From JBJSXJ01 sp044235425 (GTDB taxonomy: Bacteria; Planctomycetota; Planctomycetia; Pirellulales; Pirellulaceae), in the NCBI GenBank assembly GCA_044235425.1, contig JBIIHW010000029.1, forward strand, positions 8,992 to 72,991: a DNA stretch of 64,000 nt. Reading direction: 5' to 3'. Shown here piece after piece: positions 48,732-57,228 of the stretch (position 1 is the first letter of the stretch; every line of letters begins with the position of its first letter). The notes below the pieces were generated by a model. The model was not told the DNA's origin. It made no database searches and saw nothing but the letters and a program-made list of their open reading frames with translations. Position numbers and translations under genes: made by a program.

Positions 48732-50299
48732 ACCCTCGACGTTCATTTCAGCGTAAAGTGGCTTACGGGGCGACGATCGCCTTGCTGCTCTTTCCCCTGT
48801 TCTATCTGGGTCACCCGGCGACGCAGGATAGCAGCGGTGGTCAACTGGCCCAAATGCGAACCACTTATCGTTTGTCGCAAGGCAATTTAGGTGACATCGA
48901 TCCCGCCAGTGAGACGATGAAATTGGCGACGCTCGGCATGCGACCGTTTGCCACCGTGATCCTGTGGGAAAAGGCAAACGAATTCAAAAAGAAGAAAGAT
49001 TGGGATAACCTCGCCGCGACTCTCAATCAGATCATCAAGCTCGATCCCAACATTCTGTCCGTCTGGGAATTTCAAGCTCATAATTTGTCCTACAACGTCT
49101 CCGTTGAATTTGATGACTATCGTCATCGCTACCAGTGGGTGAAGAAGGGCATTGAGTTTTTGATGGAGGGCACGCACTACAATCGGGACGATCCCAAACT
49201 GCTCCACAACGTCGGCTGGTTCATCGGTCACAAAATGGGGCGGTCGGACGAAAAGTTGCAATTTCGTCGGCTTTTCCGCCGCGATATCGACTTCCACAAT
49301 GCGCTGCAGGAGAGCGGCGAGGTGAAGGTGGATGAAGCCGATGCCCAGGGTCCACAGGGAGATCCGGATAGTTGGCTGGTAAGCCGCCTGTGGTATCTCA
49401 AAGCCGAACAAGCAGCCAACAAAGGTCAGCCTCTGCGCGGTAAAAGTCCGCTGCTGCTCTACGCCGACGGCCCCATGGCCCGCATCAACTTCAGCATGCA
49501 AATCGAAGAAGAAGGTGTACTCGACGAGAAGGCACAGATCGCCTGGGAGAAAGCCGGCGATGATTGGCGTGCCTACGGGGATCGCACCATCCCTCATTCG
49601 ACAGGTCACCTGCTGCGACTCAATGACGTCAAAACCCTTGTGGGCGAACGCGCCGAGCTGATGTCGAAACTTGATGAAGCCGCTCCAGGCGTTCGAGAAG
49701 CTCTGAAAAAGCAGCGCTGGGAGGCCTTGAACGACGAACAGCGGCGATTGCTTGAGTCCAAGCCGTCGGACCTCAACGCAATCGAAGCTGGCTGGGTGAA
49801 AGATGAAGCACCAAAACTGCTGAACGTCAGCACGTTTGAAATCGTCGAAGGGGCTCCCGACGAGTCGAAAACGCGGGCTCGTAAAATCGCCGAACGTCTA
49901 ATCGATATCGAGAATCGAACGCTCGCCCATGCCAGTGCCTATCGAAACCAAGTCAACTATGACTACTGGGAGACGCGCTGTGCGATGGAACAATCCGAAA
50001 CCGCCGTTACGGCTCGGCGCAATCTCTACGAAGCGGAGAAGTTCATGGATGAAGCCGATCCAGATGCCGCTCGCAAAGCCTTCGAAGCGGCATGGGATGG
50101 CTGGGCGGAAGTGCTCGCGAAGTACCCAGATCTGAAACAGGATCTGACGATTCAGGACCTGGGTGAAGCGATGGAGAAATACTACGCCGTGCTGCGGCAG
50201 CTCGATCTCAAAATTCCCGCCGACTTCAAGTTGATGGAACTCTGGGAGCGGTACGCGAAAGTTCGCAACGTCACCGTGCCACCACCAACGCAAAAGTAA
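48728..50299 (+). CDS. Conserved membrane-anchored protein of the ABC operon
   Basis: A 523-residue protein with one N-terminal hydrophobic segment ('VAYGATIALLLFPLFYLG') and a long, mostly helical, soluble domain. The first half has TPR-like pairs ('WDNLAATLNQIIKLDPNILSVWEFQAHNL') and a distinctive 'LLHNVGWFIGHKMGRSDEKLQFRRLFRRD'. The C-terminal half is charged and may form coiled coils. It probably sits on the outer side of the membrane next to the permease. The third gene of the operon, it starts inside the permease stop (ATGA). I do not know the function, and it resembles proteins seen only in planctomycetes. Confidence 0.75.
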   Translation: MNPRRSFQRKVAYGATIALLLFPLFYLGHPATQDSSGGQLAQMRTTYRLSQGNLGDIDPASETMKLATLGMRPFATVILWEKANEFKKKKDWDNLAATLNQIIKLDPNILSVWEFQAHNLSYNVSVEFDDYRHRYQWVKKGIEFLMEGTHYNRDDPKLLHNVGWFIGHKMGRSDEKLQFRRLFRRDIDFHNALQESGEVKVDEADAQGPQGDPDSWLVSRLWYLKAEQAANKGQPLRGKSPLLLYADGPMARINFSMQIEEEGVLDEKAQIAWEKAGDDWRAYGDRTIPHSTGHLLRLNDVKTLVGERAELMSKLDEAAPGVREALKKQRWEALNDEQRRLLESKPSDLNAIEAGWVKDEAPKLLNVSTFEIVEGAPDESKTRARKIAERLIDIENRTLAHASAYRNQVNYDYWETRCAMEQSETAVTARRNLYEAEKFMDEADPDAARKAFEAAWDGWAEVLAKYPDLKQDLTIQDLGEAMEKYYAVLRQLDLKIPADFKLMELWERYAKVRNVTVPPPTQK

Positions 50300-50385
50300 A
50301 TCGCCAAGCGCGCGAAGGTCGAAGTCACCGTGCCCCTCGTCGGCATAGATCCTCGCACTCCCTGGGCACAAGCCCATCCGCGACC

Positions 50386-50727
50386 TCAGTTGTGATGCAG
50401 GTCGGATGAACGGCGACGACTGGCATTGGACGCTTCTTCCGCCTCGGAACACTCGCCTAGCGGTCGCTCTCGAAAAGCCTGAAAGCAGGAGGAACAGAGG
50501 TCATACCGCGTCTGCTCGAATGAGTCTTCGATGGGGCGCACGCATTCCGCAGCCCCAGCGACTCCGTCTAGTTGCTCGGAAATCTCCTGCAGATAATCCC
50601 GCTCGTCATCGGCCACATGGCGGATCAGTGGCTCCATGGCCGCCTGCATCTCAATTCGCACCACGTAACGCACGTCCGTCGTTTGCTCAATCAGACGCTG
50701 ACAGCGATCACAGCGATACTCAATCAT
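50386..50727 (-). CDS. Small zinc-ribbon-like protein
   Basis: About 113 residues with two CxxC pairs: 'MIEYRCDRCQR' at the start and 'YDLCSSCFQAF' near residue 85. These would form a zinc ribbon. The middle is acidic and helical. The role is not known; such small proteins can be regulators or adaptor subunits. The start could be the ATG at 50739 as well, as no good ribosome-binding site is present for either. It is convergent with the ABC operon. Confidence 0.65.
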   Translation of the reverse strand: MIEYRCDRCQRLIEQTTDVRYVVRIEMQAAMEPLIRHVADDERDYLQEISEQLDGVAGAAECVRPIEDSFEQTRYDLCSSCFQAFRERPLGECSEAEEASNASRRRSSDLHHN

Positions 50728-50989
50728 CGCACGACTCATCATCAACAAGAGCAGGAAACAGGCGCGATCCGAGCCAGGAAAAAATCCTCACTTAGGACGA
50801 CGGAAAACAGCGTGCCCCACGGGAACTCGACGCCCCTCCCGTCCGCCAGTCAAAGATCAGGCGACGATTCTACTCATTCCGGTTACCGCGCGACAACTTC
50901 TCCCGAAATTTACTTGGCAGCCAGACTTGTTATTCGGTACGATCTCGATCCGGGTAGCCCAGAAAACTCCACCCTGCCCGAGGTGCTCA

Positions 50990-51628
50990 ATGAGTGTCGC
51001 GTCCGCCGAACGCGTGTTGGGGTCCAGCGTTTTAGTTCTGAATCGCTATTTCATGCCGGTGCACGTGGTCGGTGTGCGTCGCGCGTTTGCGATGCTCTAC
51101 CGCGAATTGGCCGAGGTCATCGAAATCGAGGCCGGACAATTCACCAACTATGACCTCGAATCCTGGATGCTCCTGGGCAGCATGCGCGACCCTACCGATA
51201 CTCCCGAACACGTAGACTGGATTCGTACCGTCCATCACGAAGTGCAAGTCCCACGCATTATTCGGCTGATGGGATATGATCGAGTTCCCCGACAAACACT
51301 CCGCTTCAATCGCCGTAACCTGTTCGCCCGAGACAATCACAGCTGCCAGTACTGCGGCTTGACGCTCCCAGTAAGTAAACTCAGCGTCGACCATGTGATT
51401 CCCCGGAGCCGAGGGGGTGCAACCAGCTGGGAAAATGTGGTTTGCTCATGCCTGGATTGCAATACGAAAAAAGGTGGACGCACGCCCCAAGAAGCTCGCA
51501 TGCGCCTGCTCAGCCAACCCAAGCGACCCAACCACAACCCACTCCTGGCACTCAAACTGTCCAACCCCAAATACCAAAGCTGGAAAACGTTTTTTCCGAC
51601 TGCCAACTGGGTCGGCGACCCGCGTTGA
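50990..51628 (+). CDS. HNH endonuclease family protein
   Basis: About 212 residues. The C-terminal part is a zinc-bound HNH nuclease fold: 'CQYCG', 'LSVDHVIPRSRGGATSWENVVCSCLDCNTKKGG', with the two CxxC pairs and the DH…N…N/K pattern. The N-terminal half ('VLVLNRYFMPVHVVGVRRAFAMLYRELAEVIEIE') is typical of a common stand-alone group of chromosomal HNH proteins in bacteria, not a phage or toxin element as such. The ATG at 50990 follows GAGGTG. No immunity or methylase gene lies next to it. Confidence 0.88.
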   Translation: MSVASAERVLGSSVLVLNRYFMPVHVVGVRRAFAMLYRELAEVIEIEAGQFTNYDLESWMLLGSMRDPTDTPEHVDWIRTVHHEVQVPRIIRLMGYDRVPRQTLRFNRRNLFARDNHSCQYCGLTLPVSKLSVDHVIPRSRGGATSWENVVCSCLDCNTKKGGRTPQEARMRLLSQPKRPNHNPLLALKLSNPKYQSWKTFFPTANWVGDPR

Positions 51629-51630
51629 AC

Positions 51631-51660
51631 CAGATTGATCCAAATTGATCCAGATTGATC
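51631..51660. repeat. Three 10-base repeats
   Basis: CAGATTGATC, CAAATTGATC, CAGATTGATC occur in a row just after the HNH gene, in the 187-base gap before the next gene. The role is unknown. Confidence 0.7.
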
Positions 51661-51815
51661 GCACAAGCGACGCGGCGTAGCAGCCATGCAGCTATGCGGG
51701 GATGGTGCCACCAACTCAATCGCGGTATTCTTAGCGTCTTGTCGCCATCCGGTGAGCGCGCTCATTAGGATCTCATTCTGAATTCCATTTCCAACCTTCC
51801 ATCAGCAGCAGCCTC

Positions 51816-52235
51816 ATGATTGCATCCTCCACACCTGCTCGCCGCTTCCTGACCACTTGCCGCGCCTTGATCACTCGCCGCTGGCATGCCGCCGCCATCG
51901 TGGTAGCCATGTCCCTCAGCCAATCCCTGATCACCGGTTGCTCCCCCTCCAACGTCAACACTCCACCGACGACTTCGTCGAAATCCGAAGCTGAGCAAAT
52001 CGAAGAGAACCTTGCCAAGCTGAGTGCTGAGGATCGAAAATCGGCGGAGCTGCAGAAGGTCTGCCTTGTCGCTGATGCGCCTCTGGGAACCATGGGACCA
52101 CCGGTGAAGGTAAAGCTCGAAAATCGCGATGCTTGGATCTGCTGTGCGGGTTGCTCAAGTGAACTCGAAGCCGAACCCGCCAAGTACCTAGAGAAGCTCA
52201 CGAAACTACTCGAATCCGCGCCCTCGAAACCATAA
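51816..52235 (+). CDS. Lipoprotein with cysteine-containing YHS-like domain
   Basis: A 139-residue protein. The N-terminus carries a basic leader, a hydrophobic stretch and a lipobox (LITGC). The mature part has a short linker, an acidic helix and a small domain 'QKVCLVADAPLGTMGPPVKVKL' followed by 'AWICCAGCSSELE', with three to four cysteines. This layout resembles planctomycete lipoproteins where C-P-V-T…G-x-M-G and C-C-x-x-C come together, which may bind a metal such as copper; here the first motif is C-L-V-A. The function is inferred only. The next gene begins 10 bases downstream. Confidence 0.65.
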   Translation: MIASSTPARRFLTTCRALITRRWHAAAIVVAMSLSQSLITGCSPSNVNTPPTTSSKSEAEQIEENLAKLSAEDRKSAELQKVCLVADAPLGTMGPPVKVKLENRDAWICCAGCSSELEAEPAKYLEKLTKLLESAPSKP

Positions 52236-52245
52236 TTCACCCACT

Positions 52246-52692
52246 ATGGATATCCCGCTGCCTCGTCGCCAATCAAGAGCTCAAGTTCCTGCTGGAGCGG
52301 AACTCTGCGACCACTGCACCGCCAAATGTTGTCGCTACTTCGCGCTGCCCATCGACACGCCAGCCAGTCGCCAGGAATTTGATTATCTGCGCTGGTTTCT
52401 GCTGCATGAACGAGCGTCGGTGTTTACCGAAGGCGACACTTGGTACCTGCTCGTCCATACCGTCTGTAAACATCTTCAACCTGACAATCGCTGTGGCATC
52501 TACGCCGATCGACCACAGATCTGTCGAGATTACACCACCGACAACTGCGAATTCGATGACGACTGGGTCTATGATCGCTACTTCGAAACGTCGGAGCAGG
52601 TCGCGGAGTACATGGAGGCGGTATTGCCGCGTCGCCGGGGTGAATCGCTACGCAGCCCCAAGCCGCCCGTGCTGCCCATCGTCTCCTCCTGA
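52246..52692 (+). CDS. YkgJ family cysteine-cluster protein
   Basis: A 148-residue protein of the YkgJ/UPF0153 type, which has a conserved set of cysteines that bind zinc or an iron–sulfur centre. 'CDHCTAKCCRYFALP' at the start and 'CKHLQPDNRCGIYADRPQICRDY' in the middle hold the cysteines. The family's job is not settled. It starts 10 bases after the lipoprotein gene, so the two may be cotranscribed. Confidence 0.85.
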   Translation: MDIPLPRRQSRAQVPAGAELCDHCTAKCCRYFALPIDTPASRQEFDYLRWFLLHERASVFTEGDTWYLLVHTVCKHLQPDNRCGIYADRPQICRDYTTDNCEFDDDWVYDRYFETSEQVAEYMEAVLPRRRGESLRSPKPPVLPIVSS

Positions 52693-52771
52693 CCTGTCCC
52701 GGCAGCGCCGCTCCCGCTGATCCTCGCTCCCGCATCTACCTTCAACCTCGCCCCTTACTGACTGACTCCTC

Positions 52772-54151
52772 ATGGCTTTGATCGAACCGCGCACGCTAAA
52801 AGGATTTCGTGATTACCTGCCCGAAGCGATGATTCCGCGCGAACGACTCATCGCGACCGCCCAGCGTGTCTATCGATCGTTTGGTTTTAGTCCCATCGAC
52901 ACGCCCGCTCTCGAATATCTCGAAGTACTCACCGGTAAAGGCAGCGACGAAACCGATCGACAGCTCTATCAATTCGAAGATCACGGTGGTCGAAAAGTTG
53001 GCCTGCGTTTCGACCTCACCGTCCCCCTGGCACGCTTCGCCGCGCAGCACATCCACGAATTAGGAACCCCATTCAAGCGCTATCACATCGCCTCAGTCTG
53101 GCGTGGTGAAAATACGCAGCGCGGTCGCTATCGCGAATTCATGCAATGTGATTTCGATACGATCGGTACTAAATCAGTCCTCGCCGATATCGAAACAGCA
53201 CTTGTCATTCATGACCTGATGCGAGCGCTGGGTATCGAACGCTTCACCATCCGCTTGAATAATCGCATGGTGCTCAACGGACTGCTGGAACGACTGAACC
53301 TGCTGGAAAAATCCGTGCCCATCTTGCGCGCCATCGACAAGCTCGCCAAAATCGGTCCCGCGAAAGTTGCCGAAGAGCTGACCGCGACGGCTGGTACCAC
53401 CACCGAGCAGGCCGATGCACTCCTGAAACTGGCAGACTTGAAGGGCACCAACGATGAGATCTTGCAGCAACTGGAACCGCTCGTCGCCGGTAACGAACGC
53501 GGCCAAGCTGGTGTAAGTCGACTGCGAGAAATCATCCTCGGCGCGAGTGCCGGCGGAGTTCCCTCGTCACACCTGCAACTGGATGTTGGTATCGCTCGTG
53601 GACTCGATTATTACACCGGAGCGATCTTTGAAACATTTTTGAATGACCTGCCCACGATTGGCAGCGTTTGCTCAGGCGGCCGCTATGACAACCTGGCCGG
53701 CCTGTTTACCAAACAAGAGCTACCGGGAATCGGCGCATCGCTCGGCCTGGATCGATTGCTCGCCGCACTCGAAGAACTTCAGCTCATCGAAAAAGTTCGT
53801 ACTCCGGCCGATGTGCTGGTCGTCTTCTTCGATGAACAGCGACGTCATGATTACCTGCGCATCGCTGCCACTCTACGAGCGGCTGGTGTCGGCGTGGAAA
53901 TGTACCCCGAACCAAAAAAGCTCGGTCAACAACTCAAATATGCCGACCAGCGCGGTTTTCGCATCGCGATCATCGCGGGTGAAAATGAGTTTCAAGTGGG
54001 CAATTGCCAGCTGAAAAACTTACGCACCGGAACGAGCGAAATCGTGTCGCTCGACTCTCCCGCGGAAAACTCACCCACGCATAACGCTGGTCAACCAGCG
54101 CTGCTGGACGCCGTGCGCCGCCTCCTCAGCCCGCTCGACGCAAACGTGTAA
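52772..54151 (+). CDS. hisS: Histidyl-tRNA synthetase
   Basis: A 459-residue class II aminoacyl-tRNA synthetase that charges tRNA-His. Motif 1 is near 'GFRDYLPEAM…', motif 2 is 'YHIASVWRGENTQRGRYREF', the histidine-specific loop is 'LDVGIARGLDYYTG', and motif 3 is 'GIGASLGLDRLLAAL'. The C-terminal anticodon-binding domain is present. The gene overlaps the end of the convergent aminotransferase gene by 26 bases. Confidence 0.96.
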   Translation: MALIEPRTLKGFRDYLPEAMIPRERLIATAQRVYRSFGFSPIDTPALEYLEVLTGKGSDETDRQLYQFEDHGGRKVGLRFDLTVPLARFAAQHIHELGTPFKRYHIASVWRGENTQRGRYREFMQCDFDTIGTKSVLADIETALVIHDLMRALGIERFTIRLNNRMVLNGLLERLNLLEKSVPILRAIDKLAKIGPAKVAEELTATAGTTTEQADALLKLADLKGTNDEILQQLEPLVAGNERGQAGVSRLREIILGASAGGVPSSHLQLDVGIARGLDYYTGAIFETFLNDLPTIGSVCSGGRYDNLAGLFTKQELPGIGASLGLDRLLAALEELQLIEKVRTPADVLVVFFDEQRRHDYLRIAATLRAAGVGVEMYPEPKKLGQQLKYADQRGFRIAIIAGENEFQVGNCQLKNLRTGTSEIVSLDSPAENSPTHNAGQPALLDAVRRLLSPLDANV

Positions 54152-55487
54152 ACAGCAGCTCTGTCACCGCTTGCACGACCAGCTGCTGCTCGGCCACCGT
54201 CACTTCCGGATAGATGGGCAAACTCAGTACTTCGGCCGCCATCCGCTCCGTCACCGGCAGACTGCCCGGACCGTAGCCCAGCGATGCAAAACATTGCTGC
54301 TGATGGAGCGGCACCGGGTAATACACCTCGCTACCAATTCCCAGCTCGGCCAGCTGAGCACGCAGCTGATCTCGTTTACCATCCGCCACACGAATCGTGT
54401 ACTGATTCCATACATGCTCGCGATCCGGCAATGATTCCGGTAGGTCAATCGTGCGATGTAACCCTTCGGCAGTGAATAATTGGTGGTAGCGTCGAGCGTT
54501 CTCTTGGCGCAGTCGAGTCCACTCGGCAAGGTGCTTGAATTTCACATTTAACACAGCCGCTTGAATCGTATCCAACCGACTATTAATGCCCACTTCGCGA
54601 TGGTAGTACCGCGGACTCATCCCATGAGCGGCCAGTAATCGCAGCCGTTCCGCCAGCGCGTCATCATCGGTGGTCAACATGCCACCGTCGCCAAAGCCAC
54701 CCAGATTTTTCGTCGGATAAAAGCTGAAGCAGCCCATCTGTCCCATCGAGCCCGCTGGTCGATCACCATACTTGGCTCCAATCGCCTGAGCCACATCCTC
54801 GATCACCGTAATCTTGTGGTCCGCCGCAATCTGTAAAATCGGAGCCATATCCGCACACTGACCAAACAAATGCACGGGAATAATCGCCTTCGTCGCCGGA
54901 GTGATCGCACGCCGCAAACGCAGTGGATCCAAATTCATCGTTTCCGCTTCAATGTCCACAAGGACTGGTCGAGCACCCAGGCGCCATGCCGCACTCGCCG
55001 TGGCGAAAAAGGTAAAGCTCGGCACAATCACCTCGTCACCCGGACCAACATCCAGTGCCATCAGCGCCAACAACAAGGCGTCGCTACCCGAAGCACAAGA
55101 GATGGCATGACGAGTGCCGCTCAGCTGAGCCACGGATTCTTCCAGCTGTTTGACATCCGGGCCGTGCAGAAAACGACCCGAATCAATCACCTGACCAATC
55201 GCTTCCAAAAACTCGTCCCGCAGCGGTCGATTGCCACGACCGACGTCGAGTAGCGGGACGGGGGTGCGCGAAACGGGGGTGCGCGAAACGGAAGTGCTCG
55301 GAACAGGCGTTCGCGGAACGGACGATTGGACCGGCTCCGGCTTCGCGGAATCCAGCCTCAGCACCTCCGCTTTCAAGGAATCCATCCTGATGGCGGACGG
55401 TTCGCGATACGCGATTCCCGCGCCCGCCGTGCTCATGCGAGCTCCCCCAGCCACCAAATCCATCGCCTTCCCTGGCTCCGTCGACAT
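54126..55487 (-). CDS. DegT/DnrJ/EryC1/StrS-family aminotransferase with N-terminal extension
   Basis: A 453-residue PLP enzyme that transfers an amino group to a keto sugar nucleotide. The PLP lysine is Lys260 (FSFYPTKNLGGFGDGG), with 'SCASGSDALLLAL' and 'VIPVHLFGQCADM' as cofactor-binding parts. The core starts near residue 78. The first 75 residues form an unusual, Thr/Pro/Ser/Val-rich extension with a repeated S-R-T-P-V pattern. They are likely real, because the ATG at 55487 has AAGGAGG 9 bases upstream. It overlaps the convergent hisS by 26 bases. The product may feed surface polysaccharide synthesis, but no pathway genes are next to it. Confidence 0.88.
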   Translation of the reverse strand: MSTEPGKAMDLVAGGARMSTAGAGIAYREPSAIRMDSLKAEVLRLDSAKPEPVQSSVPRTPVPSTSVSRTPVSRTPVPLLDVGRGNRPLRDEFLEAIGQVIDSGRFLHGPDVKQLEESVAQLSGTRHAISCASGSDALLLALMALDVGPGDEVIVPSFTFFATASAAWRLGARPVLVDIEAETMNLDPLRLRRAITPATKAIIPVHLFGQCADMAPILQIAADHKITVIEDVAQAIGAKYGDRPAGSMGQMGCFSFYPTKNLGGFGDGGMLTTDDDALAERLRLLAAHGMSPRYYHREVGINSRLDTIQAAVLNVKFKHLAEWTRLRQENARRYHQLFTAEGLHRTIDLPESLPDREHVWNQYTIRVADGKRDQLRAQLAELGIGSEVYYPVPLHQQQCFASLGYGPGSLPVTERMAAEVLSLPIYPEVTVAEQQLVVQAVTELLFTRLRRAG

Positions 55488-55686
55488 CTTCCTAGGCCTC
55501 CTTGCCTATCACTCTGGGTAACAGAGTGCGACAAGGTAAAGAAATCAGGCCGTGGAGGTCAAGATCGATCGCCAGCGCGTCGTGATTCCGTGATTCCAGA
55601 GGCAGACACGGCAAATGCCGTTTTTTGAGGTCCGACGCCCTGCCCCAAACGCGAGTGCTGGACGAAGACAGCCGGGAACAGCCGCG

Positions 55687-55752
55687 CTGGGCCTGGGAAA
55701 ATCCTGCACTGGGCCTGGGAACAGCTCCAGCGGGCCTGGAAAAATCCTGCAG
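55687..55752. repeat. Three 22-base tandem repeats
   Basis: Units starting at 55687, 55709 and 55731 share CTGGGCCTGGGAA and a T/CCCTGCA or CTCCAG end. They lie in the 344-base gap upstream of the aminotransferase gene. This gap holds no convincing gene; its open frames read only the repeats. Confidence 0.8.
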
Positions 55753-55831
55753 CGACTGCCCGGTCTGCGAGGCAGCGCACCATGAAAATCTCGGATGGAC
55801 CAATCAGGTCTCATCCGTTTAAGTCACCGCC

Positions 55832-56431
55832 CTACCGCACCCTTGTGGAAGCCAGCGTCGCACTCGCAACTCGCGTCCATCGCAGCGTTACCCGCAGCGC
55901 CACGGCGTAGCAACCAAAAAATAAGCTGCCGAACATCAGGTCGCCCAGGATCGTGTAACGGAAAAAAGGAATCGCTCGCGTGTAGCAATGGACCAGTCCC
56001 TGCCAGCTCGTCGAATAGCTCGAACTACCCAGCCAGACCGCAAAATTCGTGACGACAAAGAAAAACAGCGACGACAGCAAACAGGCACCCACAACACCCA
56101 CACCGTCACCCCAGACCGAACTGTTATTCGTCAGCCGACCCGCTCGTCGCAAACAAATTCCCAGTGCAGCGGGAGCAGCCAGAGCCCCATAGACCACCAG
56201 CATCATCGGCAATCCGTAGCCGCCGATCACCAAGTCGCTCAAGGCCATCGTAGCCAGTGGCACACTCCAGGCCCACACCGGACGCCCCGCACCCAGGAAC
56301 CCCGCCAGCATCGCCAGAGCAGCCACCGGCGCGACGTTCGGCAAATCGACGAGCGCCAGCCGCCCCACGACTCCCACCGCCACCAAAGTAACCCACTGGG
56401 CCAGCCGCACGATGATTTCTCGCTTATCCAT
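55832..56431 (-). CDS. DUF6580-like integral membrane protein
   Basis: A 199-residue protein with six or so hydrophobic segments and a short cytoplasmic loop. The sequence 'NVAPVAALAMLAGFLGAG' and 'PLATMALSDLVIGGYGLPMMLVVYGALAAP', together with 'ILGDLMFGSLFFG', fits the DUF6580 family. Members resemble S-components of ECF transporters in size and topology, so a role as a small-molecule uptake subunit is possible. The ATG at 56431 has AGGAGG 9 bases upstream. It lies 39 bases after the DUF4430-like gene and is probably cotranscribed with it. Confidence 0.8.
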   Translation of the reverse strand: MDKREIIVRLAQWVTLVAVGVVGRLALVDLPNVAPVAALAMLAGFLGAGRPVWAWSVPLATMALSDLVIGGYGLPMMLVVYGALAAPAALGICLRRAGRLTNNSSVWGDGVGVVGACLLSSLFFFVVTNFAVWLGSSSYSTSWQGLVHCYTRAIPFFRYTILGDLMFGSLFFGCYAVALRVTLRWTRVASATLASTRVR

Positions 56432-56470
56432 GACCACCAGCCTCCTACTTCAACGTCCTGAAAATCCTGA

Positions 56471-57040
56471 TTACTTCGATTCCTGGTATTTCGCAAACGA
56501 CCAGCTCACCACGTCACCCGCCCCCACCGGCTCCACCGCAAAACTGCGCTCACCAAGTTTATCATTCACTCGAAAAATCCAGTTCCGCCCGCGCCCCTCA
56601 TTCGCCACATCGTCGATGCGAGTCAAAAAACCGGTCTCGCCCTTCCCACGATAGTCAAACTTGATGCCCCGCGGATGCTTTTGCGCTGCTTGCAGTACGT
56701 CGAGAATGGTCATCTGCGGAACATGACTCAAACGAGTAAACCGCTTCTGAACCCCATCCCCATAGTCGATCACCAACTCCACGGTTGCCGCCGCATCACT
56801 CTTCGCCGCTTTGCTCTTCTGGGCCGCTGCGGGTGAGTCATCTGCGAGTGCCAAGGGCGAAAGGCAGACGACCATTCCCAGCAGCCAGATCAGCCCGCAG
56901 AATAGTGCTCGCAGCCTCACCAGTGCTGCCCCGAACAACCCCGCGCCCCCGACCGCTCGGTCCATCGGCCACGCCGACATCCTACCCACCCAACTCTGCA
57001 CAAAACTCGCCTGCGGCTGAATCATCTCGAGGACTCGCAT
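56471..57040 (-). CDS. Secreted DUF4430-like (transcobalamin-C-terminal-like) protein
   Basis: A 189-residue protein with a long, basic N-terminus, a hydrophobic signal segment ('LFCGLIWLLGMVVCLSPLALA') and a C-terminal domain of about 110 residues. That domain reads 'ELVIDYGDGVQKRFTRLSH', 'ILDVLQAAQKHPRG', 'DVANEGRGRNWIFRVNDKLG' and 'VGAGDVVSWSF'. This matches DUF4430, a small beta-grasp-like domain also found at the C-terminus of cobalamin-binding transcobalamin. The ligand is unknown. An ATG at residue 21 or 26 would give a more typical signal peptide. It is upstream of the DUF6580-like gene in the same orientation. Confidence 0.75.
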   Translation of the reverse strand: MRVLEMIQPQASFVQSWVGRMSAWPMDRAVGGAGLFGAALVRLRALFCGLIWLLGMVVCLSPLALADDSPAAAQKSKAAKSDAAATVELVIDYGDGVQKRFTRLSHVPQMTILDVLQAAQKHPRGIKFDYRGKGETGFLTRIDDVANEGRGRNWIFRVNDKLGERSFAVEPVGAGDVVSWSFAKYQESK

Positions 57041-57228
57041 TCTTGAAATCCAAACCTATCCGGGGGACGACCGCGAGTATCCCGAGCACAACCGCGGAAA
57101 GAAAATCGACGAACCGAGGATGATAAGAGTCAGCGCCGGCGCCGACAAGCGGACATCGCCCGGTCCCCCGTTTCCGCCAGCAGCAGTCCAAGTTAGCATC
57201 AAGCGATTATCGCCCGCACAGGTACCCC

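Noticed and set aside
50990..51628. HNH protein as a toxin or homing endonuclease
   Set aside because: It matches a common stand-alone chromosomal type, and no immunity gene, intron or intein context is present.
55545..55814. Minus-strand frame of 89 codons upstream of the aminotransferase
   Set aside because: It reads the 22-base tandem repeats and has no start signal or domain.
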